Notes: generated from the letters alone by a model not told the origin. Positions 50,101 to 63,022 are shown, counted from the stretch's first letter. The stretch is DNA of 64,000 nt from Larus michahellis (GCF_964199755.1 NC_133899.1:86221871-86285870); one strand, 5' to 3'. Translations and numbers: made by a program.

Positions 50101-51695
50101 GTGTAATTTTGTTGGTTGTGATGCTACTTCTGGATGAGTATTCATTAAGAAAACCCTGGATCTACCCTGCCAGGTTCCTTCCTTCTGCTTTGCTGATATG
50201 AGCTGAGACACGCTTGCTGTAATATGACACAAGATCCAGCACTGTATTTCTAGTGACAGACTTCTTCAGGTTCCCCTCTCTCTTTGTGGCATTAAATTTT
50301 TTTCAGAGAGGATATTGTAGATGGGCACGGCAGTACGGATTTTTAATCCTTTTCATAACAAAACTCAATGAAAATCTTCAGAAACTCAACATACCTTGTC
50401 TGCTAGGCTTTGTGCAGTAGTTGCTTTTTTATTTCTGCTGAGAAGCAGTTCTTAAACAGGGTGGAAACCAGTAGGGAAGACTGTACAAAAGGTGTGATGC
50501 TTTTCATTGGATTGTCGAGCTGTTTCCCAGTTTACTTTCTGGCATCTCTAATGGCATGGAGACAAAGCGCTCAGCCTATCCACATGAAAAGGAGAGCACA
50601 GGGCTCATTTGGATACAGCCAAACTGATCAGGGAAACTTGAAATGAGAACACCTGACAGATTTAGGGGTTTCTGGGTAGAATATAGCCTTTAAAAGGCTC
50701 AAGAGAATAACACATTGTCTTTCAGTGACATGTCTTTCAATGAGTCCTCTCATTTTCACGTTGTCTGAAACGTTAAACGGAGATTCCACCTGCCTGTTCC
50801 GCAAGTAGGTCAGCATTTGATAACTGCGTTAAAATTGGCCTTTCCCAAATCCTCTCTCTCACTGTAATCCTTCCTGTCCCTCTCAATTTTCCTACGTTCG
50901 CATACTCCATTATGGAGAAAATCTTGAGTCCTTTTTCAGTTTATTTCCAAACTGTCACCCACAATGGAGCTGGTTTGTTTTTGTTTTGGATCATGTTTCT
51001 TCCCCAAAAGCTTCTGAAGATAGACGTCACAGATATGATGACACATGGGAAAGAAGTTTTTTTTATGCCTGTGCAAAACTCCACGTCTTTTTCTACTCTT
51101 CTGAAAAAAAACCCCACCACATACTGTTTGGGGCTTGTGAGAATGTCTTAAAGACTGTAGTCAGAATATTAAAACATAGTTGGTAATTTAATTCTCAAGC
51201 CTAACATCCAGTTCATTTTCAACGTGGCCTATCACTTCTGGTGTGACATTACTGAAAACCTCCTGATTAAAGCCAGCTCTCTTATGCATACTTTACCTCT
51301 GTGACCTATGAGTAGCTTGAAACCATTTGAACTCTGTCTAAATTGGATCCCCCTGGTTGTAAGTGTTACTGCATGTCAGTTCTGTGTCAGTTGGATGGAA
51401 ATCTTGCTGCAGAGGATGAAAGTTCACAGCTCAGTATTAATCTACTGGGCAAACTACATCTGATGCCTTCAGTTTTCTTGAAATACAGCTTCTGATGACC
51501 TCTGACAGGTAAAACACAGTATAGGATTTTCTAATATTCATTTTCAGTGTAGATATTTAAAATGTAGCGTGTGTCATCCTTCTGTACCAAATAAATGCTG
51601 TGAGAGACAAAATTAAAAATAGTGACAAGTGGAGTCTTTTGTTAATAAAATATGTTTAGGTCCAGTACTTCACAATTGTCTTGTTCTCTCCACAG
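44121..51695. other. AT-rich non-coding DNA
   Basis: Seven and a half kilobases with no CR1 piece and no supported gene. Slightly GC-richer spots lie at about 45640-46040 and 46180-46310. The block around 47050-47270 has an acceptor-like sequence (CCTGTCATTTCCCAG) before an open frame, but its donor is weak. The overall texture is that of an intron or intergenic stretch. Confidence 0.45.
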
Positions 51696-51777
51696 CAAAT
51701 GGAAATCCCGGCTTCAGCAGAGGAGGCTGCGTACCGATGAACTGCTGGCGAGGATTCCCTTGATATCTGTTGGATGA
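51696..51777 (+). CDS. Candidate terminal exon, strand ambiguous
   Basis: On the plus strand the strong acceptor ATTGTCTTGTTCTCTCCACAG ends at 51695. It is followed by a 26-codon open frame (KWKSRLQQRRLRTDELLARI then PLISVG) ending in TGA at 51775-51777. No AATAAA follows within several hundred bases; a CATAAA at about 52081 precedes a genomic A16. The minus strand of the same block has a 61-codon open frame (51855-51670) including RYQGNPRQQFIGTQPPLLKP. Neither peptide is recognised. It may simply be a complex-sequence island without exons. Confidence 0.22.
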
Positions 51778-54127
51778 GACTTTCAAATTGGTGTGTGAAG
51801 AGGAGTTTAACAACAAAAATTCCTGAAGCTGCATGGCTTCTGGAGCGGGCAGCATAAATCATTGAGTGCTGGCAGAGTCTGTCTTTAGTTCACAAATAAG
51901 AACTTTGAATTTAGCACCAGCTACTGGTTAAAAGAGACTCTGTATAGGTTTGTGCAGCTTAGATGACACCATTATCAACATCCTCTGTTACAGAGTGACA
52001 CCTTTACTCTGCTCTTGTTAGGGAGTCTTAAATTGCAAGTACATTACATTTAGGTTTGCTTTTGAAGTGACCTTTTTGTACATAAAATTCCAAGCTAAAA
52101 AAAAAAAAAAAAGTTTAATAGGCGCAGGTTTGTAAGTCTGCAACTTCACCATGCTTCTGCTGAAACTAACAGTAAAACTCACGCCTCTTTCAGTGGGTGC
52201 AAGTTTGAATTAAATATTTAGTTAGTGGACACTGATCCTGTGTTTCTTGCAAATCCCAAATTGTCTTTGAAAAGGTGGGATTTGGTAGGAGGAAAGAAAT
52301 CTAAAATTAAGCTCTGGTTTGTGATGGGACGATGCTGATGCTGGGAGGGATGCTTTTTGGGGCACTAGAGATTGATCAAATTCTCCTTCTCAAAACCCAG
52401 CTCCAGTCCTACTGAGGAGAACTGAAAAAGTGGGCTTGTGCTAGCCCTGAACGGAGCCTTTGGCTCCTCGAGAAGCCTGTGCTTCAGCCCTGTGTTTAAA
52501 AGAGGAATTTTAGTCGGTAGAGTGTGTACCTAGTTGATAGCACCTTTTGAGCCCTTCCAACTCCTCTCATTCTGGAACTACAGTTTGTCATTACAAAACA
52601 TTGCCGTTTGATAAGTCAGATGAAATATCTCATCTGATGACTCTCATCCTGTCGTTCCTCTTCGGGAAGTACAAAACAGTAGTAATAAATCAGTATCAGT
52701 ATGGCCAGAGGTATTTTAAGACAGTGGCCATTGGATCAGTTCTTGGACACTTTAGGAGCATATTTTCCCGTTGTTTCCATTTTTAAACCCAGACTTCTAA
52801 AATCCTGGGAGCCTGACTCTTTTTCCTGTGAGCCACACAAAGAAATAAATTTTTGATTACAACATGTGCAGAGCCCGGAGTCCAAAACCTTGGAGTTCTC
52901 TTCCATAGCTCTGACACCTGCTATCAAAAGATAGATATCAAAAATCGGTGGAGCTCCCTGTGGGTGCAGCATTCGGGTCACACGGATCTCCGGGAGCCCA
53001 GAGCTCATTCAGCAGCAATGCCACGGAAGTGTTCTATAACTATACATGCTATCCGTACACACATTCTACTATAAATATAGAAAAATGGCATAGGGGCTCT
53101 TACAACAATGTAACAAGAACAAAGTATAAAAAAAAAAAAAAAGGAAATTTAGCAACTTGCAGACTATGGCAATCTTGTGGCTTGTGGGCTTTAATCATTG
53201 ATTTTTGCTTTGTTAATTTGGCAGTATTGAGCGTAGGTAACTGCAGCGTTCTGATCCGACAAATATGTGGAAAAGAGCACGCTGTTGAAAATCCATCAGA
53301 AGATAAGTGAATGTTTCAAAGTAACATGAGTGTGCATAGTCAGGTTCTGAGCTGAAAGAATTAAAGTGTGGACTGACAGCAGTGATCTCTTCCTTTACTG
53401 TTCATTGGCTCACACTGTTCTTTTTAATAGAGACCCCCAGATATGAAGAAGTAATTTGCCCATTGCATAGCTCCCATATGTGGTAAATTTTCTTTTTAAG
53501 CTTACAGAGTGCTTTATGATAGGGTAAACCTGAAAGAACAGAAAGAAACAAACAACAATGGATGAAATAGTATGGCTTAATAGGTTTTGCATAAGAAATA
53601 GCTGGCTAAAAAACATGTATACTTAAAAAAAAGCTTTTATATCAACAGCTGATGTCTCGTCTCAAATATAAGGGTCTGATCTCAAGGCAGGGCAGAACAT
53701 CTGCTCCTTTCAATTTTATCAATTTAGCTAGAAGTGAAGCCAAGGATTTTAGTGGGACGAAGGTGATTCTGTAGCTTCTGCTCTCTGACCCAACAACGTA
53801 AAGTACAGCCTTTAGTCTGAAGCTTGGGCAGAAGCTTAAATATACATTTGTCCAGGTTTATTCTGGATTTTGACCTTCTTAAGGTTAACAGCTTGTTCTA
53901 AATGGAAAAAGAGTCATTGTCAGACTATGAGTTTATCTTGCATCTGGGTAGAGACATCTGGGGAAGTTTTGTGTCTGGATTTGTTTTAGAAGCTATAGAG
54001 TTTTGCGGGCTTAGCCCCATACTTGAGGCTTGTGGAAAGCTGGGATCTGAACCCCTAGTTTTCCTTTGTCTTTTGCATTACCATCTTTGTATTTTAAGTT
54101 TTTTCCCTTTTCACTTCTCCTTTCCAG
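51778..54127. other. Non-coding DNA
   Basis: Contains an A16 run at 52097-52112, a 16-base A run near 53128-53143, and a moderately GC-rich spot at about 52860-53020 with open frames on both strands. No recognisable gene. Confidence 0.5.
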
Positions 54128-54281
54128 AGGTGAGACGTCTCAATGGATGGGTCACTGTGACAATGGGGCTGCTACAAGCGGGCCCTGTGACTCTGCTGCT
54201 CTCAGCGACTGCCAAAGGCCACGCTGTGCGCAAATCTGACCGCACAACAGGAGTCCCCGGGAACCCGAGGTGGACAGAAAG
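54128..54281 (+). CDS. Candidate internal exon, plus strand
   Basis: A very strong acceptor (CCCTTTTCACTTCTCCTTTCCAG) precedes 154 bases that are markedly GC-richer than both flanks. They are open in one phase (VRRLNGWVTVTMGLLQAGPV, then TLLLSATAKGHAVRKSDRTT, then GVPGNPRWTE) and end GAAAG before GTACCC. Entry is phase 1 and exit phase 2. The block starts with the perfect palindrome TGAGACGTCTCA (54131-54142), so it may instead be a regulatory element. No protein family is recognised. Confidence 0.3.
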
Positions 54282-57200
54282 GTACCCTGGTTAAATTCTC
54301 ACTGAGCTTTATAAACTGAGTTTATAAACTGGCTTTCTTTCAGAAGGCATTTTTTACAATAAGATCACGGTTTTGAATTTGCAGTAATACCATCACAAAA
54401 GGCGGAACTGTGGTCAATAGGTCTTGCGGGGGGGGAAACATTGCTAGAAGGCGGCTCCTCAAGTGCTCGGTTTCAGTTAACAGTAACTGACAGAGAAAAT
54501 GACTTTTTAGCACATAGGTTTTGAGATCACCTCATGGGAAAGGATGACATCAAAACCCGTGGAAATCATGCCTAGATTAGTTTAGAAACTTGAATGTATT
54601 ACCAGAAAATCCTCTCAAGATTCCACTTACCCTTTTTCTACTAAGACTCCTATCTGTATATTCACTAATAGAAAGAAGCCTTCTGTGTTTGTTAGCACAA
54701 GTTTCTAATTAGGCTTATTGATAATTAATCTGGATAAATCCATGTGCAGAAACTTCTCATTATCATTCTTTTAAAGCGTGATATAGGACCTTCAAGAGAT
54801 GTTTGTTTATAGATATTTTCCATTTCATGGTTTCTCTATGCGCATGCCACAGTGAAATTGTGGGTATAGTTTAGTTAAATTTCCAAATCAGACTACGTTT
54901 TAAAGAAATCAGTGCTTAGTATCCACTGCTTGATCTTGATGATTGCCTTTTGTAAATGAAAATGTTGATGTGACTGTAATAAATATCCTGACATAAATAT
55001 TTTCATTTACAGTAGAGCACTCTCTGTCATTTCTGGGTCTTTTTGGTTTGTTTTGTTGTTTGATTTTTGCTTTGGTTCTTTTTTCTTTATTTCCCGGTTC
55101 TTGTTCAGCTCTGCGAGCATGCTGCTAAGTGGCAGGAGGAATAACATATAGCATGCAGTCCATCATCTGCATTCCCTTCGCATTAGGTGTAACACTGGCA
55201 TGAAAATCGGAGCCCCTGCTCCAATTTTTCCAGCTGTCTCTGTCTCCCTGTGATCTTTTTGTACAAATTTTCTGGCAAGTCTTTGAATATGCAAGCATAT
55301 ATCCCTTTCTTGAGCGTACATACACATGTTGCTCTCTCAAAACGTGGGTACAACTGAGTAGAATCATTACTGTTTTTTTCAGTAATTTGAGCATGTTTTT
55401 ACTGAGGTAGGCAGATCCTTAAAACATACAATAATTTCTTCCTTTGTCCTCTTGCTCTCAGATTTCTATGTAAGTTTGGTTTGTTTTCATTCAAAATATA
55501 AGAATAAAGCAATATCGGGATCTTTTCCCTGCCATCTTCAGGGCTTATTTATAGAGTACTTTTACAGCTCCAGGAATTGTTAACTTTTAGGCAATAAATG
55601 TCATCTTACTTCTGAGGTTGCATTTGTTTTATTTTCCTTAGCAATATTATTGCTTTAAAACTGTAATATGTTTTCTATTTTGGTCTTTTTTCTATCGCCC
55701 CAAGGGACTTGAGCTGTAACTAGGGTTTGCATTGGCCACGGCGCTGTTCTTATTCTGCACATGGTTTCGGGTAGACAGGCGAGAGTGCCAGGGCCAACCG
55801 TGGTATTCTATTGGAAGAGCTTGTGCCAAGATTTGGGCTTGAACAATTTGGAGGAGACATGATGTCACTGTCTCCATAAAGTGAATTTGGACAGGAATGT
55901 TCTATTGTATTTTGGGCACGTGTTTCAAAAATAACAATTAAAATAATACCTTGTAGGTGTCCTTAATTTTTGTATTTACTCTCTGGTTTCACAGTCCTTG
56001 CCCTGCGTTTCTCGTGTCCTAGTGGTATTTCTGTTTCATTATTTTTCAAGCAGAGTTTGATGACACTGATTTAGCAGTTGCTCACAGTTCACTGCTTCAG
56101 TTTTCATCAAATTATACTTCTAGTTACACTAGACACTTTCATCATCAATTTCCATATGCCTCAAAGACATGCAGGGACCAGTTTGCCAACACTGTACTCA
56201 AATGTTAGACAATAACGGGAATACAGGATTTTTTTTCCTAGGGTGTCTGAGACAAAGAGTGTAGACTCCCTCGGTTCTTAGCAAGTGTTTTCAGCCTGGA
56301 CGCATTAAAAATCTAGACAATAACTGCTATGGAATATTGATTTTAAAATGTCAAATCAAGGGCTAAAAATCAACATTAACCAGAGATTACACAGTAAGAT
56401 CTTATCCGTTTCTTTCCAGAAATCTTACATTAGAGCGCGCTGCATGTGAATTCATGCTTTGCTCTTTCACCACAGAATGGGAGGATTCATAAGCATCCTG
56501 AACTGTATTTTCTGTACAACAGAGTTTGATAATTATGATAGTTAACACATAATAAAGATTTTGGCTTCAGGCTCTAGGTTTACGTGTACCTTCAGATCAG
56601 CAGTGTTACTGGGGACATTCAAAGTGACATGACTCCTGAGAATGACTGTGAAAGTCTTTTCCTTTCTTTAGGGAGTCTTATTCTTAACTTCGTGCTCAAA
56701 TTGCAAAGATCTCCATGTTGGAACGCCTGACCCCTTTAAAGGTTTTTCATTATGTTTATCTTACAATTCCCTACAATTTTCTATAAAGGGACCACACTCC
56801 TGGCCCAAAGGTAATTTGGGACTTGGATGTAGATGAGCTGGAGACCGTGGCTCTTATGTCTGTCAAAAGCGTAAAGTTAATTATGCAAGGCATGAAGTGA
56901 AGCTCTGGTGCCTATTTGTTTAGATGTAAAGAGGCTAACTCTGAGTAACTGTTGACAACAGTCACCATCATCAGATGAATTTGCTGTTAAACCTGTAGCC
57001 TTCAATCTTCAAGACAGCATAGGAGTAATATTCTCCCTTCTGCACCACCATGTAAATTGCTTGACTTGCACTGTGAGCTAAGGTCTGTTTCAGTTTTGCA
57101 ATTTGCTTTCCTTGTGGAATTTTGTCTGATGTTGAGAATTTCATACCTAACTTTCAGTGCAAGAGGGACCTTCTCTCAGGAACAGAGGGAAGAATTTTTC

Positions 57201-58280
57201 TCTGTCTGCAGAAATTTCAGTTTGTGGAGTCTGCCACTTGCAGATTGCACTCAATGTGATATAGACCCACTTCATGGAGTCTTCTGTCTGAAGTCAGAAG
57301 GACATGGGTAGAGGCAGAGCATAGACAGGCAGCTGTCTGATATCTCTGTGACTTCCCAAAACTCATGGGGACACAGTTCGTCTTACATCCAGGAACAGAG
57401 CTGTAGTGTGGACACTGCCACAGGATGAGATGATCTATGCGATGAAGGGGGAAGGGAGCTGTTGAGTAAGTTAAAGGTCAAGGAGAAGAGAGGTTTGTAA
57501 TGCACTTTACTGTAGTACTAAATGCCTGTTTCCTGACAAAACTTGAAGTTTTGGAATTATTTGGTACTGTGAGCTTTGAGCACCTGAACTGAAGCTGCAT
57601 TAAACTGAAGATTTTCTCATGCATTGGCTTTGACTCAATGCATTGTAGACAAGCGATAAAATGACCACTTGAGGAAAAAGGCACCCACCTTCTCCTAAAC
57701 AGGTAAATTGGTATGCAGTAAACAGGATATTTGAACACCTCACATTACTCCCACAGTTGCATATTCCCTGCCACAGCTCATTGACCAGAAGGTGACCACC
57801 AAAAACCTTTAGTGCCCTGAGCCTTCGGTATCTGGGAGTTCCTGCTGTAATGTCTTTGCAGTAACTGCTGCACATCAAACAATACCCGCATCTTTATATA
57901 CATACAAACTGAAGTCACTGCCTGCTCTATTATGAAGGAATAAATCACCCATTCATCCTTCTCAACTTTGAAAAAAGAATGTTTGGTGGAATGTTCAAAA
58001 CAAACAAAAAAAAAAAAGAAAAGGAACGGTTTCTTCTCTAGGTACCTTGACGAGCAGTTACACTGGGAGTTTTTAGAAGGGCAAATGATTCACCTACAGC
58101 TTTTTTGCATCACTTTTTATTTCTACAGAGAGCAAGTAGGAAAGTTCCAATCAAATATTTAATTTAATTTAATAGGGGCAAGGCAGCAGACAACCATTAT
58201 CCTGTGACAATGTTCTGGTCCATCGAATATAAAAAGAATGCCCAGAGGACAACTAGTGATATTTCCTTCAGAAGTCTTAC
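54282..58280. other. Non-coding DNA
   Basis: AT-rich. The open frames at 55125-55394 and 55692-55877 (minus) have no recognisable domain. No repeat family was recognised. Confidence 0.5.
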
Positions 58281-58439
58281 CTGATGCTCTATCAGCATTG
58301 GAATGATGTGCTCCTCTCTCTCTGCAGATTCTGATAGGAGGCTCCAGTTTCACTTCCTTTGGAGAATTGTCCTCTTTCTCAAAAAGCTGGTGCGCTTCTG
58401 TGGAGAGGCCACGGATTCTTCCTGAAGATGCAGCGTTTG
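58281..58439 (-). CDS. Candidate internal coding exon, minus strand
   Basis: On the minus strand 159 bases are open in one phase: GRIRGLSTEAHQLFEKED, then NSPKEVKLEPPIRICRERG, then AHHSNADRAS. They end CATCAG before the near-perfect donor GTAAGAC. A branch-point-like CACTAAC lies about 20 bases before the proposed acceptor CTCCAG, but the pyrimidine tract is weak. Entry and exit are both phase 1. The word VKLEP resembles a SUMO consensus. The peptide is not recognised. On the plus strand the overlapping 58328-58455 is also open, with a very strong acceptor (TGCTCCTCTCTCTCTGCAG) and the donor GTTAGT, so the strand is uncertain. Confidence 0.33.
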
Positions 58440-58455
58440 CTGGAGCATTGAACAG

Positions 58456-61400
58456 GTTAGTGTATGGGCCCGTATTTGTGAGAGAAAAAGGCTGATAAAA
58501 ATTTGTAACAGCAGAGATTACAAAAATCGAAAGCCAAGAGGCATTTTTTTTTAAAATCAGTGTTCAGGGTTTAATTAGCTACTAGTTCCAGTTTGTGATT
58601 TTCTTAAGGGAAAGAAGCTCTAAGAGATAAAAAAACAGTTTGTATCTTCAAAATTGGGGTCCTGGGGCGGGGCTTTTTGTTTGTTTGTTATATCTAATAC
58701 GTTTTTCTGTTGTTTTCCTAGTGATGGCCAGCATGCGCACTAAATGCTCTGTGGCTTACAGGCCACAAATGGAGAGAGAGAGCAATGGGGAACTTTTAAT
58801 CTATCCAACTATCTTCTGCAGATTTGGGAAGTAATATCTGCTCAGTGGGGCATGAAGCCTAAACACAGTTTTCTCCAGTTGTCTTCGGTTCCAGGCTTAC
58901 TGAAGAATTTCTACTTTAATGAGGGGAACAAGCCTGTTAAGATGCAGTTTTTGTCAGAATTGCAGTGGTCCGTATTGGGATATGGTGAGTCTAGTGACTT
59001 TCAGCGTAGATTGCCTCCAGTCGTTGTCCACTGGATCAAACTCTACTTTCTTAAAATGTTAACAAATCAAAATATGCATTGTTTGGTACTGTAGGTAACT
59101 GTAGCGTACCAGCGTGCTCTAGTCGCTGCAGGCTGAAACTGAATTCTGTCTGCAATACAAATGAAAACCCTCGCCGCTCTGGTCTTAAAATGGCTAAAAA
59201 TCCAGGAAATACATGTATTAAAACAAACAAAACCCCTTTGATACTGTGTCTGAACAAAAAGATAGTGTGAAACACTGACCTAGCTTTTTAGGAAACTGTA
59301 GCATACCCTGTGCCAGCCTTGGTCCTGCGCTGCAAACTGTGCCACTCTGTATTATGCCAGCATAGGCATTCAAGAGGTTGTGCTGTGGACTAGACTGGGG
59401 AATTGATCTGCCCTAAAACCCCGTCTGCCTTTTTGGAAGGAGGCTTTTTTAAAACCTGAGTTTGTTCTTCTTGTGTGGTTTGTATCCCTGAATTACGGGA
59501 GCAGAAGTGGGGGAAGCAGAGCAGAGGGGGAGCTGTGGAAAGACCCTTAAAGTAGCATTGTTGATTGTTTTATACAGTGAGACACGGTCTTGTAATCAGG
59601 TCTTCCCTCCTTCGGCCAAATGATGGAATATTCTTGAGGTAGCTTGCTCTGGGAGGACCCTCAACGAGCAACATGCAGCAGGCTGTGGAGCCCAGTAACG
59701 CATCGCGTGACGTAGTACCTCCTGACCAGGTAGGGTCTGTGTTGGGCCGGTACTGTTACCACAGACCGATGTCATGATACACACTTTGAAAGGGTTTTAG
59801 GGTTTTTTAAAATTCCTTTCTGCGTAGAAGGTCACTCAAAAAATCTTATTATTTAAGGAATGAGTTCTCAGAGGTGGACTTTAAATGATACCTTTCTTGT
59901 ATTACTTCACATATACTTAGGGAAGATTTTTCCCAAAGTAAAAAACAAAGTGAGACGGGTGTCTGTAGTTCACTCTGGACACTGTGTCTCAAAAGTTGTT
60001 AGCTCTTCCTTGTGCTTGGCAGAAACGGGACACGGTGTATTAGAGATCACGTAACAGATTTTTGAAGAATCTGTATGGTTTTTGTGATAGTGTTTTCTGT
60101 TTTTTAACATGCATCTGCTGCATCTGTACATTTGATGATACTCACTTTGGCTTTGTAAAAATGAAAAAACAAAATCCAGAGCAAACTCTGAATATGACTA
60201 AGGTTTCATGTATAACGTACACTTTTAACATTACAAATAGGAAGTATTAAAGTAAACAAAAGCTGCTTGTTCACTGTTTTGAATTTCACCCAACTAGAAA
60301 AATCAGTCCTGTGACACAAAAACCCAGCTTGTTTACTTTTTAAGTTTTCAAATTTATCTCTGAGATCCTCTTGTCAAGTGTATATTAATAAGTACACATT
60401 CCAGCCAAAATAAAGATGTTTTCTGTACTTACAGACTTGCTTTTTGACGCTGCGCTTGTGAATTAGAGCAGAAAGCCAACAAAATGCAACTCTTTTCCTC
60501 AGAAAACCCTTTAATCCATTTAAGAAAAATATTTTTTCCTTCTTTTAGCAACTCCAGGGCCAACAGATTTCTGAAAGTGGGTACATCTTTGGAAAGCATC
60601 CTGTTCTCGGGGAAGCAGAAAACAAGTAGTTTATAAAAAGGAAGAGTTTCGTTATGTGCTCTTGACAGAAAATGTTTCAGAGTTTGTCAAGGCATATATT
60701 AAAAACATTGCTCCCGATGACTGTATTACAGCTTGGTGTTGCTGCTGAACTTTTAGTACTGTGAAAAAGATGTGACCTTACAATCAGGTCCCACTCTGGA
60801 TTCACATGAGCAAAACCCAAGTACCGCTAACTTTCAGGCCACATACCTGGCTTTATATAAGGATTAATGGAATTAGGTAAAGGCTTATTTCAGTACTAGG
60901 ACACAGAGACACTGATTTGTCTCTCACCATAGAAGGTATCAAAGAGAAGGTCTTTGAGCTTTCTAATTCCCAGTCCAATCACCTACCCAGGCTTCTACCC
61001 TGTTTTTCCCTCTGTGCTAAAAGCTCATTTTTGTAGTGCTGGGGGCTCTAGGTGTGGTAAGAGGACACAAATACAGGAAAAGTCCTTCTGCTGCAACAGC
61101 AGAGAAGGGATGCGGTAGGTTCAGGATCAAACCTGCTCCTCCTCACCCTCACCCACCCATGTTTTTGTATTTAAGCTGTCAATGGTACCAATGAAGCTAT
61201 CCTGTCCTCTTTGTGTTCTCAGTTGCTCATCTCGCTCCCTGCCTTCTTCCGGCAGAAACATTTGTGCAGTTATGAACTGGATCGAATGAGGAGACTGACC
61301 CACACCGAAACAGGCTGCTTTTCCCTGGTGCTAACTGGATCGGTTTCCCACGTGGGGTTCCCACACGAGGGCTAGTGCAGGTGAGGTAAGGGGGCTGAAT

Positions 61401-62380
61401 GCTGGGTTGCTTCTTTTACAGCACTGTCAGAGTAAGTCAGCTGAAAACCTTTGTTAAAGTGCGTCCTCAGACACCATTCCAGGCAAAGATTCCCTGGAAA
61501 TCTTGCTTTGATTTGGTGAGGAGGAGGACTCACCACTGCGTCATTTTGTCTGAAACAGAAATTTTCCTTTGGCAGTTCACAGTGGGTACTTCTATTAAAA
61601 GGGGAAATGACAATAGTGAAAAAAAATCAGACTGAAAGGTCTAATATCAAATTTGGAAAAAATTATACTATTTAACCTTTTTTTTTTTCAGGTTGATTTT
61701 TCTTAATTTGCCATGCTTCTAAACAGGACAGTCCATCCTAGTGGATTTCTGTTTGGCAATACTGGGGACCCTTCTCATTGTTTTCAACAACAAAGAAAAA
61801 CCTGCCTACTTGCCATGCATATCCAAAGGTTGGCCAGAGTCAAAATTACTTACTTAAAATATGTAGGACACTACTTACTCTTAGAGGCCTGTTAGGAGCT
61901 TTTATTTTCTGTCAGCTCGATTATTCCGAATTATTTGGAATTCTTTTCTTTTCTTCTTTTTTCTCCCCATTGTAAGTGTATGACTGTGGAAGTCCCCCCT
62001 TCCGTTTGCTGTCTTGAAAGTAAAAGAACAAACACCTCTAATCTTTACATTGTTACTGTCGTGGCTGTTGACACAATTGCTATGTATTTCGGGGGGGGGG
62101 GGAAGACAAAAAAAAAAAAAAAAAGACAACAGCAACCTCCCTGATTCTACCTCTCCATAGAAAAGCCCCAATTACCCTAAGATAATGTTCAGCCTCACAG
62201 GCTAACCCTACAGTACTGTTTCTTTATGTTTTTTCCTGGTCGCCGAGCTTGGCTTATCTACAGAAGGAGCAGAGCACCGCATTAATACCTAATGATGAAA
62301 AAGGTGCGGGAGACGGCCAAACCTGTTTCGAGGATTATTGTTATTATTATTTTAAATTGTTGTTGTTGTTGTTTATTTAT
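58456..62380. other. Upstream flank of the CpG island, no supported gene
   Basis: Several splice-like frames occur, for example plus 58720-58834 after TCTGTTGTTTTCCTAG, plus 59680-59730 before CAG|GTAGGG, and plus 60549-60630 after TTCCTTCTTTTAG. None has a second strong feature. A G12 run (62091-62102) and an A17 run (62108-62124) lie near 62.1 kb. A short TTG repeat lies at about 62358-62372. Confidence 0.45.
62091..62124. repeat. G12 and A17 homopolymer pair
   Basis: Twelve G and, after AAGAC, seventeen A. It is a simple hypervariable tract just outside the CpG island. Confidence 0.85.
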
Positions 62381-62719
62381 TTTATTATTTCGTGAGGCCG
62401 GGGAAGAGCCGAGCGGCGGTGCGCGGCGGGTCTGTACCGGGTGCGAGCCGGGCGCCTGCCGCGGCCTCCCGGGCGCTGCCCCGGGGCGGCGTGGGGGGGG
62501 GGTCCCGGCGGGGTCCCGACACTGCCCTCCCCGCTCCCCCGGGGCCGTGGCAGCCGACATCCCCCCGCCCCCCCCCACCTTGACCCCGGCAGAGCCGCTG
62601 CTCCCGCCGGCCTCTCCTGCCGGCTCGGCGGGGGGGAGGCTGCGCCGCACTTGGGAAATGCAGCAGCGATTCCTCCCTCCTCCCTCCCTGCCCGGGGGGG
62701 TGAAGTGCGAGGCAGCGGG

Positions 62720-63022
62720 AGGAGCTGTGCGTGTGTGTCTGTGTGTGTGTGTGTGTGCGAGCAGCGCTCCGTGGCCGCCGTGTTTCCTGGTGCCTGCTCC
62801 CTGACCCCAGTGGCAGCCCCGCTCACTGCACCGCGCCCGCCCTCGCCGCCGCCCCGCACCCGGACCCGCACCCGGACCCAGGCCGCCGCCGCCGCCGGGC
62901 ACCGCCGCGGGGTCGGGCGCAGGCTCTGCCCCGGCCGCGCCCCCGCAGCCCCATGGAGCGGCCCCGCTGCCCGCGCTGAAGGCATCCCCGACCCGCCCGC
63001 AGCGGCAGCCGGCGGAGGGAAG
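62720..63022 (+). other. Candidate first (5' untranslated) exon, plus strand
   Basis: The segment ends in the strong donor GGAGGGAAG|GTGAGC. It contains a TG repeat (about 62727-62757) and a short upstream reading frame at 62953-62979: ATGGAGCGG through to TGA, peptide MERPRCPR. No long frame from a well-placed ATG reaches the donor, so this would be a 5' UTR exon with the coding start in a later exon outside the window. The transcription start is not visible, as there is no TATA box; the left limit is a guess. Confidence 0.4.
62727..62757. repeat. TG dinucleotide repeat
   Basis: A short, once-interrupted GT/TG repeat inside the CpG island. Confidence 0.85.

Noticed and set aside
60549..60630. 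Plus-strand terminal-exon-like frame after TTCCTTCTTTTAG (QLQGQQISESGYIFGK...)
   Set aside because: A single good acceptor with a short frame, no partner exons and no nearby AATAAA. Such matches are expected by chance in this much sequence.
61543..61558. A 16-base minus-strand microexon with good flanking AG and GTGAGT
   Set aside because: Too short to support from sequence alone, and no phase or neighbour links it to the other candidates.
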